Assembly (NCBI GenBank): GCA_001544655.2
Contig: FCOD02000001.1
Span: 248,001 to 312,000 of the forward strand
DNA: 64,000 nucleotides
Origin: Caballeronia turbans
GTDB lineage: Bacteria > Pseudomonadota > Gammaproteobacteria > Burkholderiales > Burkholderiaceae
Reading direction: 5' to 3'
Of the stretch, positions 62,290-64,000 are shown one piece after another. Below the pieces are notes generated by a model. That model saw only the letters and a list, made by a program, of their open reading frames with translations. It was not told the DNA's origin and did no database searches. Position numbers and translations under genes: made by a program. Position 1 is the first letter of the stretch. Every line of letters starts with the position of its first letter.

Positions 62290-64000
62290 TTGAACGACGA
62301 CGTCACCCGCACGACCGCTCTCGCCACGCCCCTCGACCCCGACCTCCTCGCACGAATCGACGCCTACTGGAGAGCCTGCAATTATCTGTCGGTCGGCATG
62401 ATCTACCTGCGCGCGAATCCGCTGCTGCGCGAGCCCCTGAAGCCCGAGCACATCAAGCGCCGGCTGCTCGGTCATTGGGGCTCGGACCCCGGCCAGTCGT
62501 TCGTGTGGGTGCATCTGAACAGGCTGATCAGGCGCGACGACCTGAATGTGCTGTTCGTCTCCGGCCCCGGCCACGGCGCGCCCGCGACGCTCGCCAATTC
62601 CTGGCTCGAAGGCCATTACTCGGAAATCTATCCCGACCGCAGCGCCGACGAGCGCGGCATGCTCAGGCTGTTTCGCGCGTTTTCGTCGCCGGGCGGCATC
62701 GGCTCGCATTGCACGCCGGAAACGCCGGGATCGATACACGAAGGCGGCGAGCTCGGCTACAGCCTCTCGCATGCGTTCGGCGCGGCGTTCGACAATCCGG
62801 ATCTGATCGTCGCGACGGTCGTCGGTGACGGCGAAGCGGAAACCGGCCCGCTCGCCACGTCCTGGCATTCGAACAAGTTCCTCAATCCGGCGACGGACGG
62901 CGCCGTGCTGCCGATCCTCCATCTGAACGGCTACAAGATCGCCAATCCGACGATCCTCGCGCGCATTCCGCACGACGAACTGGAAGATCTCTTCAAAGGC
63001 TATGGCTACGCGCCGCATTTCGTCGAAGGCGACGAGCCTCGGACGATGCACCAGCGCATGGCCGCGACGATCGAACGCTGCATCGCCGATATCCGCGCGA
63101 TACAGGCCAACGCGCGCGCCAATCCGCAAGACGTGACGCGCCCGCGCTGGCCGATGATCGTCCTGCGCACACCGAAAGGCTGGACCGGGCCGAAGGAAGT
63201 GGATGGTCATAAGGTCGAGAATTTCTGGCGCGCGCATCAGGTGCCGATCGCCGATCCGGCCAGCAATCACCGCAATCTCGCGCTGCTCGAGAACTGGCTG
63301 CGCAGCTACGGGCCGCAAGAACTGTTCGATGAAGACGGCCGCCTGATCGAGACGCTACGCGCGCTCGCGCCCGAAGGCGCGCGGCGCATCAGCGCCAATC
63401 CGCACGCGAACGGCGGCGTGCTGCGCCAATCGCTCGACTTGCCCGATATCCGCGATTACGCGTTCGAGTTCAAGCGCGCGGCGAGTGTCTATCAGTCGCC
63501 GACCGCCGTGCTCGCCACCTTCCTGCGCGACGTCATCCGTCGCAACATGACGAGCTTCCGTCTTTTCGGCCCGGACGAAACCGCAAGCAACAAGCTCGAT
63601 GGCGTGTACGAAGCATCGGGCAAGCGCTGGCTCGCACAGACGCTGCCCGAGGACGCAGATGGCGGCGCGCTCTCCATCGATGGCCGCGTCATGGAAATGC
63701 TCTCCGAGCACACGCTCGAAGGCTGGTTCGAAGGCTACGTGCTGACCGGCCGCCACGGTCTCTTCGCAACCTATGAAGCGTTCGTGCACGTGATCGACTC
63801 GATGTTCAACCAGCACGCCAAGTGGCTCGAAAAGGCGAAGAACGAGCTTCGCTGGCGCGCGCCGGTGCCGTCGATCAATCTGCTCATCACGTCGCTCGTG
63901 TGGCGCCAGGATCACAACGGCTTCACGCATCAGGACCCGGGCTTCCTCGATGTCGTCACGAACAAGAGCCCGGGCGTCGTGCGCATCTATCTGCCGCCCG
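62290..64000 (+). CDS. xfp: Xylulose-5-phosphate/fructose-6-phosphate phosphoketolase (3' end cut by window edge)
   Basis: 570 codons are visible of about 800. Family motifs: [67 protein letters not shown] and the thiamine-diphosphate motif [24 protein letters not shown], then [17 protein letters not shown]. The start is TTG at 62290, chosen because AAGGAG lies 6 bases upstream and the N-terminal sequence begins where homologues begin; no ATG occurs before codon 37, which would remove part of the domain. It splits sugar phosphates to acetyl-phosphate, forming a bypass of glycolysis. Confidence 0.95.
   Translation, partial: MNDDVTRTTALATPLDPDLLARIDAYWRACNYLSVGMIYLRANPLLREPLKPEHIKRRLLGHWGSDPGQSFVWVHLNRLIRRDDLNVLFVSGPGHGAPATLANSWLEGHYSEIYPDRSADERGMLRLFRAFSSPGGIGSHCTPETPGSIHEGGELGYSLSHAFGAAFDNPDLIVATVVGDGEAETGPLATSWHSNKFLNPATDGAVLPILHLNGYKIANPTILARIPHDELEDLFKGYGYAPHFVEGDEPRTMHQRMAATIERCIADIRAIQANARANPQDVTRPRWPMIVLRTPKGWTGPKEVDGHKVENFWRAHQVPIADPASNHRNLALLENWLRSYGPQELFDEDGRLIETLRALAPEGARRISANPHANGGVLRQSLDLPDIRDYAFEFKRAASVYQSPTAVLATFLRDVIRRNMTSFRLFGPDETASNKLDGVYEASGKRWLAQTLPEDADGGALSIDGRVMEMLSEHTLEGWFEGYVLTGRHGLFATYEAFVHVIDSMFNQHAKWLEKAKNELRWRAPVPSINLLITSLVWRQDHNGFTHQDPGFLDVVTNKSPGVVRIYLPP

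Overview
The window is 64 kb of GC-rich chromosome from a beta-proteobacterium of the Burkholderiaceae, most likely Paraburkholderia or Caballeronia. I infer this from codon usage and from the gene set: polyhydroxyalkanoate depolymerase and phasin, a DUF3564 protein, pobA, an MprF/AcvB pair, phosphoketolase, a YadA-type trimeric autotransporter and an IS66-family element. I see no rRNA, tRNA, CRISPR array or prophage.

Layout. 1-4.4 kb: a truncated Rrf2 regulator facing two tiny His-rich exported proteins, then a minus-strand ECF sigma/anti-sigma operon headed by a small lipoprotein, a COG4315 secreted protein and an AraC regulator. 4.6-20 kb: mainly metabolic genes (aldo/keto reductase, pobA, a glycogen-debranching-like glycosidase, TauE exporter, acid phosphatase, RidA, SDR, Ldh-family dehydrogenase, M20 peptidase, a lipoprotein Ntn-acylase, DUF1993), many of them separated by clear hairpin terminators. 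20-24 kb: mprF and an acvB/virJ homologue, overlapping by ATGA, a probable lysyl-phosphatidylglycerol synthesis/turnover module. 24.3-26.8 kb: two lipoproteins, a NarL-type regulator and a lone degenerate receiver. 26.9-33.6 kb: aldose epimerase, a four-gene ABC importer, a 960-bp non-coding stretch carrying two FadR-type operators, and a GntR/FCD regulator.

33.8-41.2 kb is the main accessory feature: a 1621-codon trimeric autotransporter adhesin gene with a Ser/Thr-rich repetitive stalk, interrupted by an intact IS66-family element of 2597 bp. The insertion is flanked by the 8-bp duplication AGAGAATC, and removing the element plus one copy restores the reading frame exactly.

42-53.4 kb: BKACE enzyme, DUF3303, a proline-rich exported protein, an operon of an EF-hand-like protein with an OmpR/EnvZ-type two-component system, intracellular PHA depolymerase, GST, a Crp/Fnr regulator, a zinc alcohol dehydrogenase, DUF3564, a small membrane protein, phasin and a methyltransferase. 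53.4-64 kb: a membrane-anchored Ser/Thr kinase, a small peptide with a double-glycine leader, an Lhr-type helicase, a two-domain glycosyltransferase whose N-terminal half looks like a degenerate copy of its catalytic half, and a phosphoketolase (TTG start) that runs off the right edge.

The most interesting items are the reversible-looking adhesin knock-out and its internal 330-bp stalk duplications, the paired GntR operators placed far from any start codon, the tandem dyads upstream of the adhesin, the pseudo-duplicated glycosyltransferase, the orphan double-glycine peptide, and the EF-hand/two-component operon.
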